Shown here: positions 4,857 through 5,433 of the stretch, piece by piece | Position numbering within the stretch: position 1 is the first letter of the stretch | How the letters are laid out: each line of letters opens with the position of its first letter | Assembly: GCA_903842845.1 (NCBI GenBank) | Contig: CAIMNN010000407.1 | Coordinates: forward strand, 1-5,433 | DNA from: an uncultured Acidobacteriaceae bacterium | GTDB taxonomy: Bacteria > Acidobacteriota > Terriglobia > Terriglobales > Acidobacteriaceae | Direction of reading: 5' to 3' | DNA: 5,433 nucleotides | Program-made: the position numbers and the translations under genes | Notes under the pieces: generated by a model | Databases searched by the model: none | What the model saw: the letters and a program-made list of their open reading frames with translations, nothing else | What the model was told of the DNA's origin: nothing

Positions 4857-5433
4857 TTGCCCGTCGAACACATCCCCATTTCGGCAATGCCAGGTATGAA
4901 TCGCCTGACCCTTGACGCAGTTGCAGGCAAGGCTGCGCAGTTTTTTCCGGGTGTGGCGGCGGAGCGGTTTGTTGACGCGGCGCATCGCGAAAAGCTGCAC
5001 GAGATATTGGCGGCGCAAAACCCCGGCGGCGCGGCGGCGCTGGCGGAGTTGGCGGGCGGGGCCGCGGCGGTTGTAACTGGGCAGCAGGTTGGGCTTTTTG
5101 GCGGGCCGCTGTTTACTCCGCTTAAGGCGGCGACGGCGCTGGCGCATGCGCGAAAGTTTTCAGCGGCGGGAAAGCCGCATGTGGGAATTTTCTGGCTGGC
5201 GAGCGAAGACCACGACTTTGCCGAGGTGAATCACATTACGCTGCCGGGCAAGCGGGAGCTGGTGCGGCTGGCTTACACGGCGCAGCATGCGGCGGATGTG
5301 CCGGTTGGTGGAATTGCGTTTGATGAATCGATAACGGCGCTGGTGGCGAGAGACCCAGGCGGCACGGTGACCAATGGTGGCGAGAGACCCAGGCGGCACG
5401 GTGACCAATGGTGGCGAGAGACCCAGGTGGCAC
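4857..5433 (+). CDS. bshC: Bacillithiol biosynthesis cysteine-adding enzyme BshC, 5' part, interrupted or truncated by a tandem repeat
   Basis: BshC performs the last step of bacillithiol synthesis, joining cysteine to glucosaminyl-malate in the cytoplasm. The frame is open at the window edge (192 codons seen; the family is about 500-550 residues). Recognition rests on VVTGQQVGLFGGPLFTPLKA (about 72-91) and FWLASEDHDFAEVNH (112-126), both characteristic of the family. The TTG at 4857 is preferred: it is the only start between the upstream in-frame stop (4830-4832) and the ATGs at 4887 and 4896, and it restores the family-like N-terminus PVEHIPISAMPGMNRL. From residue 162 the protein is encoded by 34-bp repeats (LVARDPGGTVTNGGERPRRH and onward) and no longer resembles BshC. 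If the third repeat copy is completed like the others, a TGA would fall just outside the window at 5436-5438, giving a 193-residue product. The gene may therefore be broken, phase-variable or misassembled here. Confidence 0.85.
   Translation, partial: MPVEHIPISAMPGMNRLTLDAVAGKAAQFFPGVAAERFVDAAHREKLHEILAAQNPGGAAALAELAGGAAAVVTGQQVGLFGGPLFTPLKAATALAHARKFSAAGKPHVGIFWLASEDHDFAEVNHITLPGKRELVRLAYTAQHAADVPVGGIAFDESITALVARDPGGTVTNGGERPRRHGDQWWRETQVA
5341..5433. repeat. 34-bp tandem repeat, two full copies and a partial third
   Basis: Copies lie at 5341-5374, 5375-5408 and 5409-5433 (25 bases, cut by the window edge). Copies 1 and 2 are identical, and copy 3 differs by one C-to-T change at 5428. The period is not a multiple of three, so each copy is read in a different frame of bshC. 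The core of each copy resembles bases 11-28 at the other end of the window. The number of further copies is unknown. Confidence 0.95.

Noticed and set aside
4324..4899. Plus-strand open frame of 191 codons opposite the NUDIX gene
   Set aside because: It is the antisense shadow of the NUDIX coding sequence, which has a complete catalytic motif. The shadow protein is low-complexity and matches nothing.
4569..5147. Minus-strand open frame of 192 codons across the bshC start and the NUDIX 5' end
   Set aside because: Arg/Gln-rich product running antisense to bshC, whose family motifs are clear. It is an artefact of high GC.
5160..5433. Minus-strand frames through the 34-bp repeats
   Set aside because: They are repeat-encoded and antisense to bshC. 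No start site or family resemblance supports them.

Overview
The window looks like a piece of a GC-rich bacterial chromosome, most probably an acidobacterium of the Terriglobia type (Terriglobus/Edaphobacter/Granulicella relatives). This is inference: it rests on the short dimer-type citrate synthase, the presence of a bacillithiol ligase (bshC), the style of the cold-shock protein, two membrane-anchored proteins of unrecognised family, and short interspersed repeats of a kind I associate with such genomes. No taxonomic marker gene is present.

Layout. Positions 1-105 are short repeats, followed by a hairpin terminator (104-131). A type I citrate synthase runs on the minus strand (150-1286) with a plausible sigma70 promoter overlapped by a palindrome (1365-1409). 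A 280-base gene-free stretch (1410-1690) probably holds the promoter and a structured leader of a plus-strand gene for a one-pass membrane protein with a long heptad-repeat coiled coil (1691-2527). That gene ends in a strong UUCG-loop terminator (2546-2576). A second one-pass membrane protein of unknown function faces it on the minus strand (2594-3301). A cold-shock protein (3558-3791, minus, GTG start) and a NUDIX hydrolase of the ADP-ribose pyrophosphatase type (4048-4719, minus) follow, separated by an AT-rich spacer with GC-rich inverted repeats. Divergent from the NUDIX gene is the 5' part of bshC (4857 to the window end, plus). Its frame is open at the edge, and its last 93 bases are a 34-bp tandem repeat that appears to interrupt the normal protein.

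How the genes relate. The minus-strand genes are separated by spacers of about 250 bases and look like single transcription units rather than an operon. Citrate synthase (TCA cycle entry), the cold-shock RNA chaperone, NUDIX housecleaning and bacillithiol synthesis are ordinary housekeeping functions. I see no defence locus, phage, transposase, CRISPR array, tRNA or rRNA, and no clear undescribed multi-gene system. The most notable feature is the 34-bp array inside bshC. Its period is not a multiple of three, a complete third copy would introduce a stop, and its core resembles a sequence at the opposite edge of the window. This suggests an interspersed repeat family and possibly a contig that breaks at repeats.
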